A stretch of 47,369 bases of DNA from Anaerolineales bacterium. GTDB taxonomy: Bacteria > Chloroflexota > Anaerolineae > Anaerolineales > Villigracilaceae. The notes under the pieces are model-generated. The model did not search any database. It was not told the DNA's origin and saw only the letters and a program-made list of their open reading frames with translations. The stretch is taken from positions 1 to 47,369 of the forward strand of contig JAHDWC010000009.1 in assembly GCA_023382575.1 (NCBI GenBank). Reading direction: 5' to 3'. A program made the translations under genes and the position numbers. The stretch's first letter is position 1, and each line of letters begins with the position of its first letter. Below, in pieces: positions 23,587-32,470 of this stretch.

Positions 23587-24939
23587 ATGGATATTGAAAC
23601 CCGATACAACCAAGCCCTTGATTACCTGTATTCTTTCGTGGATTATAGCCTGAAACATTCGTCCGAATTGGCAAAGGCAGACTTCAACCTCGACCGCATG
23701 TTCGCATTGATGGAGTCGTTGGGGAATCCGCATACGAAATACCCGGTCATCCATGTGGCAGGGACGAAGGGGAAGGGGTCGGTTTCGGCATTGTGCGCCT
23801 CCGCTTTAAAGTTTGCAGGGTACAAGGCTGGGCTTTATACCTCGCCCCATCTTTTGGATTATGTAGAACGGATTCAAATTGACGGTGAGCCAATTTCCCA
23901 TGAACAATTAATTGACCTGGTGGATGAGATCAAACCGCATGTGGCAAAGATCGAAAAACTTACCACCTTCGAGATCACCACCGCGTTGGCGTTTCTGGCG
24001 TTCGCAAAATATGACGTCAATGCCGCAGTCTTTGAAGTCGGCTTGGGCGGCAGGTTGGATGCGACCAACGTGGTCACGCCGAAGGTTTCAGTCATCACAT
24101 CGCTTTCGTACGATCACATGGCAGTTCTTGGAAACACGCTCGCGCTCATTGCAGGGGAGAAGGCAGGCATCATCAAGGAAGGCGTACCTGTTGTCTCTGC
24201 CCCACAAAAGGATGAAGCCCTCGATGTCTTGCTTCGTATAGCCGATCAAAAGGGATGTGAATTTACTCTGGTTGGAAATGATGTAAAGTTTGAGGCGGTG
24301 GACTCATCGTTATCTGGTCAAAGGCTGAGAATTGACGATAGACGGCAGACGATGGACAACGGTCAATCGTCCATCATTGAACTTCAAATTCCGCTGCTTG
24401 GCTCGCATCAACTTGAAAATGCCACCACAGCATACGCTGCCTTGAAAGCCAGTGGGATTCCAATTAATGATGAACAAATCCAAAGCGGATTTTCTCAGGT
24501 ACAATGGCGCGCTCGCTTTGAAGTTGCGCGCCTCGACCCACCCGTGATCTTTGACTCTGCCCATAATCAGGATTCGTTCGAGAAGTTGCGCGAAACGCTC
24601 GAAACCTATTTTCCCGGCAAGAAGGTGTATCTTATCTTCGGCGCGTCGGAGGATAAGAACATTCCCGGCATGTTTGCGGAGATGAAACCGAAGATCAATA
24701 AAATTATCATCACGCGGGCAGATCATCCACGCGCTCTCAGTGTGGATCATATTCAGGGTCTCGCCGGGCAGGCTGGGGTTGAGTCTGAAGCGCTGGTTCC
24801 CGTCAAAGAGGCTTTGCGGCGGGCGCTGGAATTGTCGTCAAAAGATGGTAGCATTGTGCTATCCGCTGGTTCGATGTTCGTAACCGCGGAAGTGATGAGA
24901 GAATGGAAGTTTTTGAATGAGTCAACCAAACTGGACTGA
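23587..24939 (+). CDS. folC: Folylpolyglutamate synthase / dihydrofolate synthase
   Basis: Mur-ligase-family enzyme that adds glutamate to dihydropteroate and to folates. ATG 23587 gives 450 residues. Motifs are VAGTKGKGSVSAL (P-loop), YTSPHLLDYVERI (omega-loop region), FEVGLGGRLDATN, SYDHMAVLGNT and HQLENATTAYAAL. Residues about 250-263 are encoded by an in-frame 42-bp palindromic repeat (24334-24375) not expected in the family. The last 23 nt overlap the lon start, so the two genes are coupled. ATG 23551 upstream is rejected because it lies in the repeat-rich leader. Confidence 0.93.
   Translation: MDIETRYNQALDYLYSFVDYSLKHSSELAKADFNLDRMFALMESLGNPHTKYPVIHVAGTKGKGSVSALCASALKFAGYKAGLYTSPHLLDYVERIQIDGEPISHEQLIDLVDEIKPHVAKIEKLTTFEITTALAFLAFAKYDVNAAVFEVGLGGRLDATNVVTPKVSVITSLSYDHMAVLGNTLALIAGEKAGIIKEGVPVVSAPQKDEALDVLLRIADQKGCEFTLVGNDVKFEAVDSSLSGQRLRIDDRRQTMDNGQSSIIELQIPLLGSHQLENATTAYAALKASGIPINDEQIQSGFSQVQWRARFEVARLDPPVIFDSAHNQDSFEKLRETLETYFPGKKVYLIFGASEDKNIPGMFAEMKPKINKIIITRADHPRALSVDHIQGLAGQAGVESEALVPVKEALRRALELSSKDGSIVLSAGSMFVTAEVMREWKFLNESTKLD
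24334..24375. repeat. In-frame palindromic insert inside folC
   Basis: Forty-two bases (14 codons) of GACGATAGACGG-type sequence with the inverted pair GATGGAC (24351-24357) / GTCCATC (24369-24375). The sequence resembles intergenic GACGATAGAC repeats rather than the flanking folC coding pattern. It encodes a polar run (DDRRQTMDNGQSSI) between two beta strands, LSGQRLRI and IELQIPLLG, which normally form a short turn. Confidence 0.55.
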
Positions 24940-27385
24940 AGAAGATAATTTCGACCTGACGCTTTCTCAGCGGACAGAGGAACTGTACCGCATCCCCAAT
25001 ATGGAGCCGAAGGCGGATGGCTTGATCGAAGCGGTGGTATTGCCGCTGCGAGATATGGTCATTTTTCCGCGCATGGTCTCGCCGATCTTTGTCGGGCGCG
25101 AAGCATCGTTATTGGCGTTGGAAGAGGCGCAACAAAAAGAACAGACGGTGATCGGGCTGACGCAGCGCGACCCGGATGTGGACGATCCAACTACCGAAGA
25201 TTTCCTGCCGATTGGCGTGGAGATGGCGGTTGGGCGTTTGCTCAACATGCCGGATGGTTCGCGCTCGGCATTGGTGCAGGGACGCAGACGCGTGGAGATC
25301 GTGGAGTTCATCCGCCTCAAGCCGTACATCAAAGTGCGCGCGCGCATCATCCACGAGCCGACGACAGCCGACCGACAAACACAAGCCTTGATGCGCTCGG
25401 TGTTAAGTCTGTTCGAGCGTTGCATTCAATTGGACCGCTCGATCCCCGAAGAGTCACATGTCTTTGCGTTGAACATCTCCGAACCCGGCTGGCTGGCGGA
25501 TATGGTCGCTACATCGTTGGCGTTGACCTACGAAGCCAAATTACGCTTGTTGCTTCTGCTCGACCCAAAGGCGCGCCTCGGCCAGTTGAACAATCTGCTA
25601 GCGCAGGAAGTGGACGTGTTGGAGCTGGAAGACGAAATCCACGCGCGTGTGCAAAACGAAGTGGATAAGAGTCAGCGTGAGTTTTATCTGCGCGAACAGA
25701 TGAAGCAGATCCAAACTGAACTTGGTGAAGGGGACATCTTTTCACGCGATGCCGCCGACTTGAAGAAAAAACTGGAAACTGCGGATCTGCCCGAAGAAGC
25801 GAAGAAGGTCGCTTTCAAGGAACTGGAACGCCTCAACCAGATGCCGCCGATGGCTCCCGAAGTGGGCATCATCCGCACGTACATTGATTGGATTTTGGAC
25901 CTGCCGTGGCACAACTCTACGCCGGATAATCTTGACGTCAAGCATGCGGCGAAGATTCTGGAACGCGACCACTTTGGCTTGAAGAAAGCCAAGGAGCGCA
26001 TCCTCGAATACATTGCCGTACGTTCGCTCAAGCCGAAGAAGGAACGCCAGCCGATTTTGTGCTTTGTCGGTCCGCCCGGTGTGGGCAAGACCTCGCTCGG
26101 ACGCTCCATCGCGGATGCGCTTGGGCGCAAGTTCGTGCGCGTCTCGTTGGGTGGCGTGCGCGATGAAGCCGAAATCCGCGGACATCGCCGCACCTACATT
26201 GGCGCGCTGCCTGGTCGCATCATCCAGACAATGAAGCGAGCTGGGACATCCAATCCGCTGTTTATGTTGGATGAGATCGACAAACTGTATTCCGATTTTC
26301 GCGGCGACCCAGCCTCGGCGATGCTCGAGGTGCTCGACCCGGAACAGAATCATTCCTTCAGTGACCATTACCTTGAATTACCGTTTGACCTTTCCAAGGT
26401 CATGTTTGTGACGACGGCGAACTCGTTGAGCACCATCCCGGCGCCATTGCTCGACCGCATGGAAGTGATCGAGTTCCCCGGCTATATCGAAGAAGAAAAG
26501 ATCGAGATCGCCAACCGCTATCTCATTCCGCGCCAGATCGAAGAGAATGGCATCGAAGAACTCGGTCTGACCCTCGAGTTGCCTGCCTTGCAGCGCATCA
26601 TCCGCGAGTATACGTATGAAGCGGGCGTCCGCAACCTGGAGCGTGAGATCAGCCGCGTTTGTCGGAAAGTGGCGCGCCTCAAAGCGGAAGGGAAGAAGTA
26701 TCCCACATCCATTTCACCTGACATGATCGAAAAGTTGCTCGGTCCGCAGCAGGTCTTCCCCTCAGAAGCCGAGCGGACGGATGAAGTTGGCGTGGCCACC
26801 AGCCTGGCATGGACGGAAACCGGCGGCGAGATCATGGCGGTGGAAGTCGCCATCATCGAAGGCAAAGGCGGTTTGCAGATGACCGGTCAGATGGGTGAGG
26901 TCATGCAGGAGTCTGCGCAGGCGGCGATGACCTACATCAAATCGCGCGCAACGGCATTGAAGATCGATATGGACGTCTTTGAACGTTTCGACATTCACAT
27001 CCACATGCCCGAAGGCGGTATCCCCAAAGATGGCCCATCCGCAGGCATTACGATGGCAACGGCAATCATCTCCGCACTGACGGGGCGTCCCGTTTTCAAG
27101 CACGTCGGCATGACGGGCGAGATCACCCTGCGCGGACGTGTCCTGCCCATCGGCGGCGTGCGCGAGAAAGTCCTCGCCGCGCATCGCGCCGGACTGAAAA
27201 CGGTCATCCTACCGGAGAAGAATCTCAAAGATTTGGTGGACCTACCCAAGACCGCCAAATCGGAACTCAAGATCATCCCCGTCAAACACATGGACGATGT
27301 GCTGGATATTGCCATCGGAAAGCAGCGTGTCATCGAACCACCCAAACCGAGGAAATTGGCAAAGGACGAGGGACAGGAAGAATAA
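24917..27385 (+). CDS. lon: ATP-dependent protease Lon
   Basis: AAA+ serine protease that degrades misfolded and regulatory proteins. The 822 residues contain the N-terminal LON substrate domain (about 35-230), the AAA+ module with GPPGVGKTSLGRS (Walker A) and FMLDEIDKL (Walker B), sensor residues, and the C-terminal protease domain with the catalytic Ser708 in PKDGPSAGIT and Lys751 in REKVLAAHRAG. The size and order match bacterial LonA. The start overlaps the end of folC by 23 nt; GGAAG upstream is a modest ribosome binding site. Confidence 0.96.
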   Translation: MSQPNWTEEDNFDLTLSQRTEELYRIPNMEPKADGLIEAVVLPLRDMVIFPRMVSPIFVGREASLLALEEAQQKEQTVIGLTQRDPDVDDPTTEDFLPIGVEMAVGRLLNMPDGSRSALVQGRRRVEIVEFIRLKPYIKVRARIIHEPTTADRQTQALMRSVLSLFERCIQLDRSIPEESHVFALNISEPGWLADMVATSLALTYEAKLRLLLLLDPKARLGQLNNLLAQEVDVLELEDEIHARVQNEVDKSQREFYLREQMKQIQTELGEGDIFSRDAADLKKKLETADLPEEAKKVAFKELERLNQMPPMAPEVGIIRTYIDWILDLPWHNSTPDNLDVKHAAKILERDHFGLKKAKERILEYIAVRSLKPKKERQPILCFVGPPGVGKTSLGRSIADALGRKFVRVSLGGVRDEAEIRGHRRTYIGALPGRIIQTMKRAGTSNPLFMLDEIDKLYSDFRGDPASAMLEVLDPEQNHSFSDHYLELPFDLSKVMFVTTANSLSTIPAPLLDRMEVIEFPGYIEEEKIEIANRYLIPRQIEENGIEELGLTLELPALQRIIREYTYEAGVRNLEREISRVCRKVARLKAEGKKYPTSISPDMIEKLLGPQQVFPSEAERTDEVGVATSLAWTETGGEIMAVEVAIIEGKGGLQMTGQMGEVMQESAQAAMTYIKSRATALKIDMDVFERFDIHIHMPEGGIPKDGPSAGITMATAIISALTGRPVFKHVGMTGEITLRGRVLPIGGVREKVLAAHRAGLKTVILPEKNLKDLVDLPKTAKSELKIIPVKHMDDVLDIAIGKQRVIEPPKPRKLAKDEGQEE

Positions 27386-27414
27386 GACATACAACGTGCT
27401 ATGTGAACGATGAG

Positions 27415-27474
27415 CCGCCCAGCCTGCCGGAAGTGTGAAGAATGGAATCTTTGCAATCTTGGCAGGTTGGGCGG
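27415..27474. repeat. Long inverted repeat downstream of lon
   Basis: CCGCCCAGCCTGCC (27415-27428) pairs with GGCAGGTTGGGCGG (27461-27474), 14 bp with one G-T pair. A third partial copy, ACCGCCCAACCT, occurs at about 27543-27554 just ahead of the next promoter. It may terminate lon or be part of a dispersed repeat family; no strong T-tract follows. Confidence 0.55.
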
Positions 27475-27555
27475 TTGAATTTTAAATCGGGAAATGGTGT
27501 GACTTTCGCTGGTTTTCGTTTTAGAATTGAAATGGAACAAGACCGCCCAACCTAT

Positions 27556-27561
27556 TACAAT
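27556..27561 (+). promoter_or_regulatory. -10 box of the second SDR gene
   Basis: TACAAT ends 10 nt before the ATG at 27572, with no Shine-Dalgarno sequence, so the transcript is probably leaderless or nearly so. Confidence 0.4.
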
Positions 27562-27571
27562 AGGCTCCGTC

Positions 27572-28393
27572 ATGAACCTTTTCCCCATTTCCCTCGAAAA
27601 TAAAGTTGTCCTTATCACGGGCGCATCCTCTGGCTTTGGCGAGGACGCCGCCTGGCTGTTCGCCGAGGAAGGCTGCAAGGTCGTCCTGGCCGCCCGCCGC
27701 ATCGACCGCTTGCGCCGTTTGGCCTCCAAAATTCAAGATGCAGGCGGAGAAGCCATCGCCGTCCCAATGGATATTGTCAACCCAGACGATGTGGACAACA
27801 TGGTCAAAGCCACGCTCGACCTGTATGACCGCATCGACATCCTCTTCAACAACGCAGGCATCGGACGCGTGGGTTGGTTCGAAGAACATTCTCATGACCG
27901 CGACATTGAACTGCTGATCCAGGTCAACCTCATCGGCATGATGCGCGTCACCCGCATGGTGCTGCCGCACATGATCGCCCGTCGCGAAGGACACATCATC
28001 AACATGATCTCGGTTGCGGGTCTCATCTCCCCGCCGCTCATCTCCAGTTATTCTGCCAGCAAGTATGGCGCGCGCGCCTTCACCGACTCGTTACGCCGCG
28101 AGATCGCACCATTCGGAATCAAAGTCAGCGGCATTTATCCCGGTCCGGCCTCCACGGAATTTGGCAGCCACGTGGGGCGCAACAAAGCCTACCAATCCAT
28201 TCGCAATGTACTCAACATTCGCATGACCTCGGATTATGTCGCCCATCGCGTATTGGATGTCGCCAAACGTCCACGCCGCAGTCTGGTCATCCCGTGGTGG
28301 TTTCGCATCATGACCATCTTCGAAGCACTTTTCCCCGTCGTCGTGGATTGGATTACCTATATCTTTTCACGCTTCAAACATAAATTGAATTAG
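27572..28393 (+). CDS. SDR family oxidoreductase
   Basis: A 273-residue classical short-chain dehydrogenase. It has GASSGFG (cofactor loop), NNAGIGR, the catalytic Ser (ISVAG) and a full YSASK motif, so it should be active on NAD(P)H. The C-terminal 40 residues contain a hydrophobic segment (MTIFEALFPVVVDWITYIF) that could tether it to the membrane, as in several SDRs acting on lipids. Start 27572 is favoured over an upstream ATG by the -10 box position. The M24 peptidase gene begins 9 nt downstream. Confidence 0.88.
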   Translation: MNLFPISLENKVVLITGASSGFGEDAAWLFAEEGCKVVLAARRIDRLRRLASKIQDAGGEAIAVPMDIVNPDDVDNMVKATLDLYDRIDILFNNAGIGRVGWFEEHSHDRDIELLIQVNLIGMMRVTRMVLPHMIARREGHIINMISVAGLISPPLISSYSASKYGARAFTDSLRREIAPFGIKVSGIYPGPASTEFGSHVGRNKAYQSIRNVLNIRMTSDYVAHRVLDVAKRPRRSLVIPWWFRIMTIFEALFPVVVDWITYIFSRFKHKLN

Positions 28394-28402
28394 GAGACTT
28401 TT

Positions 28403-29509
28403 GTGACTCGTTCCCGCCTCGAAAAACTCACCGCCTCACTCCTGACCTCGAAATTGGATGCGGTTATTCTGAATCCGGGTCCCACGCTGAAATATCTCAG
28501 CGGGCTGAACTTTCATCTGATGGAACGTCCGGTCGTGCTGTTCATTGCGCTGGGCAAAGACCCGCTGCTGGTGTTACCCGAACTCGAACTTCCCAAAGTG
28601 GACTTGTTCCCGTACAAGGTTACAGCAGTGGCGTATGGCGAGAATCCCTCCGAGTGGGATGACGCTTTCAGAAAAGCGGCACAGGCTCTCAGTCTGGATG
28701 GGAAGCGCATCGGAGTCGAGCCGCGTCAACTGCGGCTGATGGAATTCCGTCACGTCAAGGCAGGTGCACCCGAAGCGGATTTCCCCGATGCTTCCGATGT
28801 ATTTGCAGATTTACGTTTGCGAAAAGACAAAGCCGAAGTGGAGTTGATGCGTGCCGCGGTGAAGATCGCGCAGGATGCGCTCGAAGCGGTCATCCCGCAG
28901 ATCAAAATCGGCATGACCGAAAAGGAAGTCGCCTCTGAGTTGGTGGTGCAATTGTTGAAGCATGGCTCTGAATCGGAGATGCCATTTGCGCCCATTGTTT
29001 CTGCTGGACCGAACGCCGCCAACCCGCATGCCTCGCCCTCTGACCGAAAGATTCAGGCGGGTGATCTGCTCGTCGTGGATTGGGGTGCGACGCATGAAGG
29101 TTACATCTCTGACCTGACCCGCACATTCGCAGTGGGTGAGGTGGACGAAGAATATAAGAAGATCCACAAGCTCGTGCAGGAAGCAAATGCCGCCGGACGC
29201 GCTGCCGCCAAGCCGGGCGTTCCTTGCGCGAATGTGGACATTGCCGCGCGAAATGTCATTGAGAAATCTGGCTATGGAAAATATTTCACGCATCGCACGG
29301 GACATGGCATCGGCATGGAAGGACACGAAGCTCCATACATGCGCGGCGATAATATGCAGATTCTCGAAGCGGGCATGGCGTTTACGGTTGAGCCGGGTAT
29401 CTATCTGACCAATCGCAATGGCGTGCGCATCGAGGATAACCTTGTCATCATCGAAGATGGCGCGGAGAGTCTCTCCGATATGCCGCGGGAGATTCGAGTG
29501 GTGGGTTAG
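28403..29509 (+). CDS. M24 family Xaa-Pro peptidase
   Basis: A 368-residue metallopeptidase of the aminopeptidase P/prolidase group. The N-terminal creatinase-like domain (1-130) precedes the pita-bread fold. The metal ligands are visible: Asp in VVDWGATHEG and SDLTRTF, His in HRTGHGIGMEGHE, Glu in FTVEPGIYL and Glu in RIEDNLVI. It starts with GTG, supported by AGGAG 8 nt upstream. The split between Xaa-Pro aminopeptidase and dipeptidase cannot be made. It sits between an SDR gene and a GNAT gene on the same strand. Confidence 0.9.
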   Translation: MTRSRLEKLTASLLTSKLDAVILNPGPTLKYLSGLNFHLMERPVVLFIALGKDPLLVLPELELPKVDLFPYKVTAVAYGENPSEWDDAFRKAAQALSLDGKRIGVEPRQLRLMEFRHVKAGAPEADFPDASDVFADLRLRKDKAEVELMRAAVKIAQDALEAVIPQIKIGMTEKEVASELVVQLLKHGSESEMPFAPIVSAGPNAANPHASPSDRKIQAGDLLVVDWGATHEGYISDLTRTFAVGEVDEEYKKIHKLVQEANAAGRAAAKPGVPCANVDIAARNVIEKSGYGKYFTHRTGHGIGMEGHEAPYMRGDNMQILEAGMAFTVEPGIYLTNRNGVRIEDNLVIIEDGAESLSDMPREIRVVG

Positions 29510-29529
29510 CGTTGATTTGAGTCAAGGTT

Positions 29530-29988
29530 ATGAAATATCTGATTATCGCAGCCGATCCTCAACATGCGGAAGTTTTGACCGAGATCGCCATCGCCGCCAA
29601 ACGTCACTGGAATTATCCTGAAGCCTGGATTCAATTTTGGATTCCACAGTTAACAATTTCTTCAGAATATATTTCTTCTAATGAAGTTTGGATGATGACC
29701 GATGAGGGAAATCCGATTGCATTTTATACCTTGAGCCAGAATGAAGAAGGTTATGAACTGGGTCACCTTTGGGTCTTGCCTGAATACATTGGACAGGGGA
29801 TTGGCAGACAATTATTCAACCATGCCCTTGAAAGATGCAGGCTTCTCCATATCTCTGCTTTGAAAATTTATGCAGACCCGAACGCCCAGGCTTTCTATGA
29901 GAAAATGGGAGCGTACAAAGTTGGCGAACACCACAGCGAAGTGGATGGACAGCCGCGCATTTTACCCGTAATGGAGATTCAACTCTGA
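29530..29988 (+). CDS. GNAT family N-acetyltransferase
   Basis: A 152-residue acetyl-CoA-dependent acetyltransferase. The acetyl-CoA motif A is visible as LGHLWVLPEYIGQGIGRQLF, followed by the ALKIYADPNAQAFYEKMGAY motif B. The substrate is unknown. Its stop codon overlaps the tag start by one base (TGATG), so GNAT and tag were an operon before the mobile element arrived. Confidence 0.88.
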   Translation: MKYLIIAADPQHAEVLTEIAIAAKRHWNYPEAWIQFWIPQLTISSEYISSNEVWMMTDEGNPIAFYTLSQNEEGYELGHLWVLPEYIGQGIGRQLFNHALERCRLLHISALKIYADPNAQAFYEKMGAYKVGEHHSEVDGQPRILPVMEIQL

Positions 29989-30452
29989 TGACCTACTGTG
30001 ATTATTGCAACGCTCACCCTGAAGATACGTTCAATAAAAATTACCACGATACTCAATATGGCTTTCCCATCGACAATGATAATCTCTTGTTCGAGCGGCT
30101 GGTGTTGGAGATCAATCAAGCCGGGCTTTCATGGATCACCATCTTGAAAAAAGCGGATAACTTCCGCAAAGCCTACGATAAATTCAAACTTGAGAAAGTG
30201 GCGAAATATACCGAAGAAGACCGCGCCCGTCTGCTTGCTGATGCAGGCATCATCCGTAATCGGTTGAAGGTTAATGCGGCGATTGTCAACGCGCAGCGAA
30301 TCCTTGAATTGAAAAAAGAATATGGTTCGTTCAAAAACTGGCTGGATGCGCATCATCCGCTGACGAAGGATGAATGGACGAAACTATTCAAGAAGAACTT
30401 AACACAATATCCTCTTCGCTATTCGGTAATTCACATGACACATGCAATTTGA
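29988..30452 (+). pseudogene. tag: tag, 3-methyladenine DNA glycosylase I, truncated by element insertion
   Basis: Tag excises 3-methyladenine from alkylated DNA. The first 136 residues are Tag-like: Cys4 (MTYC) and YHDTQYG with the N-terminal zinc ligands, LEINQAGLSWITILKK with the catalytic Glu, and DAGIIRNRLKVNAAI. After LFKK (about base 30396) the frame continues into NLTQYPLRY..., antisense to the recombinase gene, where Tag should read something like TFxFxGG and end with the second His/Cys zinc pair. Those roughly 30-40 residues, with the C-terminal zinc ligands, are missing, so the product is probably inactive. The lost part is not found in the window. Confidence 0.85.
30388..30400. 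other. Candidate left attachment site (attL core)
   Basis: The junction falls inside TCAAGAAGAACTT: Tag codons for F-K-K end here, and the reverse complement encodes the last residues and stop of the recombinase. Serine recombinases cross over at a 2-bp core, which must lie within these bases. The exact dinucleotide cannot be set without the right end or an uninterrupted tag. Confidence 0.5.
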
Positions 30453-31953
30453 TTTGATCGCCAAGGTCATGAAATAGAACTTTTACCTGGAAAAGCTCAA
30501 GCAAATCACGCATATCTTCAAAGGTTGCTGCAGGTAAATTTCCTCGTACATTTGCTGAAATTTCCAGAATTCTATTTTCTAAATTAGGACTGATTTCCAG
30601 TTTAGTCAAATCTTCCTCAAGTTTTTCTTTTTCCTCCAAAAGAAGTTTTTGCTCAGATTCTAATTGGCGTATTTTTTCTTTGATCGCTGTCTTTACAGTT
30701 TCACCTTCAAAATCGGCAAGCTCATCAACCATTCGTTGAATTTTTTCAGATGTGGTATTTAAAATTTTGACTACATATCCATAGCGTTCCCGCTTGGGTT
30801 CTAATTCTTCTTCCCTTTTTTCTGACATATCGTGCACGCCCGCTAACAGTGCTTCTTCATCCATCAATAATGAAGTAAGCCACTCCCAGACTGCCTCATC
30901 TGCTTTTTCTATTTTTACACTTCGTTTTCGGTGCCAGCAAACGGCAATCTTGTTGTTGTAACTTGCACAACGATAATATGGAACAGCTCCATCCCATTTT
31001 CGGAAGCCATACATAGCCAGTTTGCAACTTGCGCATCGGATGTGACCTACAAGGAGATATTCATGTTTTCTATTACGCTTTGCAAACTCTTGATTACGCC
31101 TTGCCCTCACCTGTGCTGCGTCAAATGTGGCTCTATCCACCAGGGCTAGATGAGGCACATCAATCGGAATCCATTCCTCTTTTGGACGTGGAACCTGCCT
31201 TCCGTCTTTGAGGATTTGAGTTTTTGCGTAGTAGTTTACGCCGGCATATGTTTCATTGATCAGAATCATGCGGATTGAATTGGGTTGCCAAACGTTTGAA
31301 GACCGGGGTTTGATACCCATTTCATCAAGGCGTTTAGCGATTGCCATCAAGGAAAGCGGACCGCCGTCCTCATGAGTGGTATACCAGCGGAAAATTAATT
31401 TTACAATTTCGGATTCGAATGGATCAATAATCATTTCTGCATCGCGTGATTTTCCAATGCGCCCATACCCATAGGGGACTTGCCCGGTCATAACAGGTTT
31501 TTTATCATCCTTGGCTTTTTTGAGCCGCCCATTTTTTGTACGGTCAAGTATCTTTAATCTTTCGGTATGGGCAAGCATTGCAAAAATGCCATCTGAGATC
31601 ATGCCTTGAAGGTCATTATGAGATTGTCCGCGATCAACAAAATGAAGTTCAATATTTTTGTCCTGCCATTTACCAATTAATGGAACATAATCATAATAAT
31701 TTCTGGAGATTCGGTCCGAAGTGTAGGCAATTACAACCTGAGCCTCACGATTGGCAAGCATGGACTCAAGTTGGGTAAAACCAGGGCGATCCAGAGTGGC
31801 GCCGGATGTGTTGTCCACTATCTCACGGATGACGTGAAATCCCATTCTGTTTGCATAAGCACGACATTCTTCCAATTGAAAAGGCAGGCTATGCCCCTTT
31901 TCCGCTTGTTCATCTGTACTAACTCTGGTGTAAATAACAGCGTATTTTTTCAT
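30388..31953 (-). CDS. Large serine recombinase (integrase)
   Basis: A 521-residue site-specific recombinase that should integrate and excise the element. The N-terminal resolvase domain has YTRVSTDEQ with the nucleophile Ser12, and YTSDRISRNYYD; the helix after it reads ERLKILDRTKNG. A recombinase domain (about 160-280, PYGYGRIGKSRD) and a zinc ribbon with CASCK and CASYNN...CWH follow, then a coiled coil (about 375-470) typical of large serine integrases. AAAGGATG precedes the ATG. Its final codons lie in the attachment site, so the stop codon TGA (30388-30390) appears to come from host tag sequence. Confidence 0.93.
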   Translation of the reverse strand: MKKYAVIYTRVSTDEQAEKGHSLPFQLEECRAYANRMGFHVIREIVDNTSGATLDRPGFTQLESMLANREAQVVIAYTSDRISRNYYDYVPLIGKWQDKNIELHFVDRGQSHNDLQGMISDGIFAMLAHTERLKILDRTKNGRLKKAKDDKKPVMTGQVPYGYGRIGKSRDAEMIIDPFESEIVKLIFRWYTTHEDGGPLSLMAIAKRLDEMGIKPRSSNVWQPNSIRMILINETYAGVNYYAKTQILKDGRQVPRPKEEWIPIDVPHLALVDRATFDAAQVRARRNQEFAKRNRKHEYLLVGHIRCASCKLAMYGFRKWDGAVPYYRCASYNNKIAVCWHRKRSVKIEKADEAVWEWLTSLLMDEEALLAGVHDMSEKREEELEPKRERYGYVVKILNTTSEKIQRMVDELADFEGETVKTAIKEKIRQLESEQKLLLEEKEKLEEDLTKLEISPNLENRILEISANVRGNLPAATFEDMRDLLELFQVKVLFHDLGDQIKLHVSCELPNSEEDIVLSSS

Positions 31954-32001
31954 TTGATCATCCTTTGGATATTTTCCCAGCCGTCCGGCCGGCTGGTTGA
32001 T

Positions 32002-32241
32002 TTAATTGTTGTGGGCAGGGGAGTGCAGGAAATCTTTTAGCTCCTGGTACAAATCAGCGCCAAGGACTTGAACCTGCTCGGTAGTTCCAAGATCAATGCC
32101 ATTGATCAGATCGGCAAGCAGCATGCCCATATTGCCGTCCACTTCGATGAGACTGTTGCTCCCAGCAGCATCCTGCCATTCATGACGAATGCGTGAAAGG
32201 GTGGAAATCAGTTGAGTACGGGGTGATGAGGGGTTGAACAT
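32002..32241 (-). CDS. Hypothetical small protein upstream of the recombinase
   Basis: A 79-residue acidic, helical protein without a recognised domain. ATG 32241 is preceded by AAAGGAG at good spacing; longer upstream starts would run into the structured leader. It ends 48 nt before the recombinase start on the same strand, so both lie on the transcript from the promoter at 32471-32498. A role in controlling recombination is possible but rests only on position. Confidence 0.6.
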   Translation of the reverse strand: MFNPSSPRTQLISTLSRIRHEWQDAAGSNSLIEVDGNMGMLLADLINGIDLGTTEQVQVLGADLYQELKDFLHSPAHNN

Positions 32242-32307
32242 GGAAATCTCCTTTGATTTTTTGTTTGGATGGCGATCTGCTTGTCCCTGTCCGGAATGGG
32301 AAAACAA

Positions 32308-32470
32308 ATCGCCCTGATGGAATCCCACCAGGGCGAATCAAAGGGGCTGTATAATCAAACCAGCCCTTCCCTCCGCTACTACCGGTGGGTTGGGTAAGGG
32401 TCGTATCGGTGCTCTAACACCAGTGCGGCCCGTTTTTCTGGCTGGTAATTTCATTGCCAGCAATGAAATT
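32308..32470 (-). promoter_or_regulatory. Structured leader RNA of the recombinase operon
   Basis: The region between promoter and first gene can fold, as minus-strand RNA, into several hairpins: 32310-32320 with 32325-32335 (11 bp, one G-U pair), 32341-32349 with 32361-32368 (GGGCTG/CAGCCC), and a small one at 32409-32422. The first stem has a G-U wobble on the minus strand but an A-C mismatch on the plus strand, which favours a minus-strand RNA. No open frame longer than a few codons with a ribosome binding site is evident. Confidence 0.5.
32447..32470. promoter_or_regulatory. Operator-like perfect inverted repeat at the transcription start
   Basis: AATTTCATTG (32447-32456), CCAG, CAATGAAATT (32461-32470): a perfect 10-bp inverted repeat that begins right after the -10 box and covers the predicted start point. 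It could be a repressor site or a 5' hairpin of the transcript. Confidence 0.65.

Noticed and set aside
26995-27729. Minus-strand frame across the end of lon and the next gene
   Set aside because: Antisense shadow of lon and the SDR gene, with no recognisable domain.
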